A DNA stretch of 24,194 nt from JAJFUI01 sp039679885 (lineage in GTDB: Bacteria; Planctomycetota; Planctomycetia; Pirellulales; Thermoguttaceae): positions 1 through 24,194 of the forward strand of contig JBDKUC010000013.1 in NCBI GenBank assembly GCA_039679885.1. Reading direction: 5' to 3'. The position numbers were made by a program, and so were the translations under genes. Every line of letters starts with the position of its first letter. Position 1 is the stretch's first letter. Shown piece after piece: positions 23,990 to 24,194 of the stretch. Under the pieces are notes generated by a model. The model did no database searches. It was not told the origin of the DNA and saw only the letters and a program-made list of their open reading frames with translations.

Positions 23990-24194
23990 CTACCACTTCC
24001 GCGGCTGAACGCTGGCCTGGACGCGGCAGGGCAGCCCTTGAATCCGCAGGAAGCCTTCGGCGTCGGTCTGGTTGTAGGAGCCGCCGCCTTCCATCGTGGC
24101 GATGCCCTCGTCGTAGAGGCTGTTCGGGCTCGTACGCCCGGCCACCATCAAATTGCCCTTGTACAGATCCAGGCTCACCTCGCCCGTGACCGGC
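23990..24194 (-). CDS. argG: Argininosuccinate synthase, C-terminal part (partial)
   Basis: The window contains only the last 68 codons; the gene runs off the right edge. The residues match the ArgG C-terminus: VSLDLYKGNLMVAGRTSPNS, SLYDEGIATME, a GGSYNQTDAEGF segment and the ending LRIQGLPCRVQASV. ArgG joins citrulline and aspartate with ATP in arginine biosynthesis, in the cytoplasm. The frame is intact to the stop at 23990-23992. The upstream end and operon context cannot be seen. Confidence 0.9.
   Translation of the reverse strand, partial: PVTGEVSLDLYKGNLMVAGRTSPNSLYDEGIATMEGGGSYNQTDAEGFLRIQGLPCRVQASVQPRKW

Overview
The window looks like ordinary chromosome from a planctomycete, probably of the Pirellulales type; this is inferred from gene content, not from a marker gene. 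The signs are a high-GC genome, many secreted or membrane proteins of unknown function, a VWA/glutamine-amidotransferase-like membrane protein, a Ser/Thr kinase with a regulatory tail, a Tat-exported Gfo/Idh/MocA oxidoreductase, an OprO/OprP-type porin, and a small two-helix protein with the N-terminal 'RRPLQFSLR' signature common in planctomycetes. Most intergenic spaces carry short palindromic repeats. No tRNA, rRNA, transposase, phage gene or CRISPR array was seen.

Layout. 1-211: clustered palindromic repeats. 212-2485 (-): VWA membrane protein. 2821-4839 (+): secreted protein of unknown function. 4925-7097 (-): ruvA and selA, with selA upstream. 7409-8821 (+): MATE-type exporter. 9277-11994 (-): large secreted protein with carbohydrate-binding-like ends. 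12397-14265 (+): a 92-aa protein and a Ser/Thr kinase fused to a degenerate receiver domain. 14453-14830 (-): tiny Trp/Tyr-rich secreted protein. 15291-16571 (+): secreted protein with a SHOCT-like helical region. From 16882 to the right edge every gene is on the minus strand: a B12-binding-type radical SAM enzyme, an amidohydrolase, a Cys-rich secreted protein, a porin, a small membrane protein, a Gfo/Idh/MocA oxidoreductase and the C-terminus of argG.

How the genes relate. Most look like single-gene units. The plausible transcription units are selA-ruvA (112 bp gap), the 92-aa protein plus kinase (105 bp gap), and amidohydrolase plus radical SAM (132 bp gap). All four convergent gene junctions contain at least one long inverted repeat, each of a different sequence, which suggests that dispersed palindromes have been retained as bidirectional terminators or tolerated only there.

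The observations most worth following up are the kinase/pseudo-receiver fusion, the amidohydrolase-radical SAM pair, the secreted protein with 20 cysteines, and the number of unrelated palindromic repeat families in 24 kb. No clearly new defence, mobile or biosynthetic system could be demonstrated from sequence alone.
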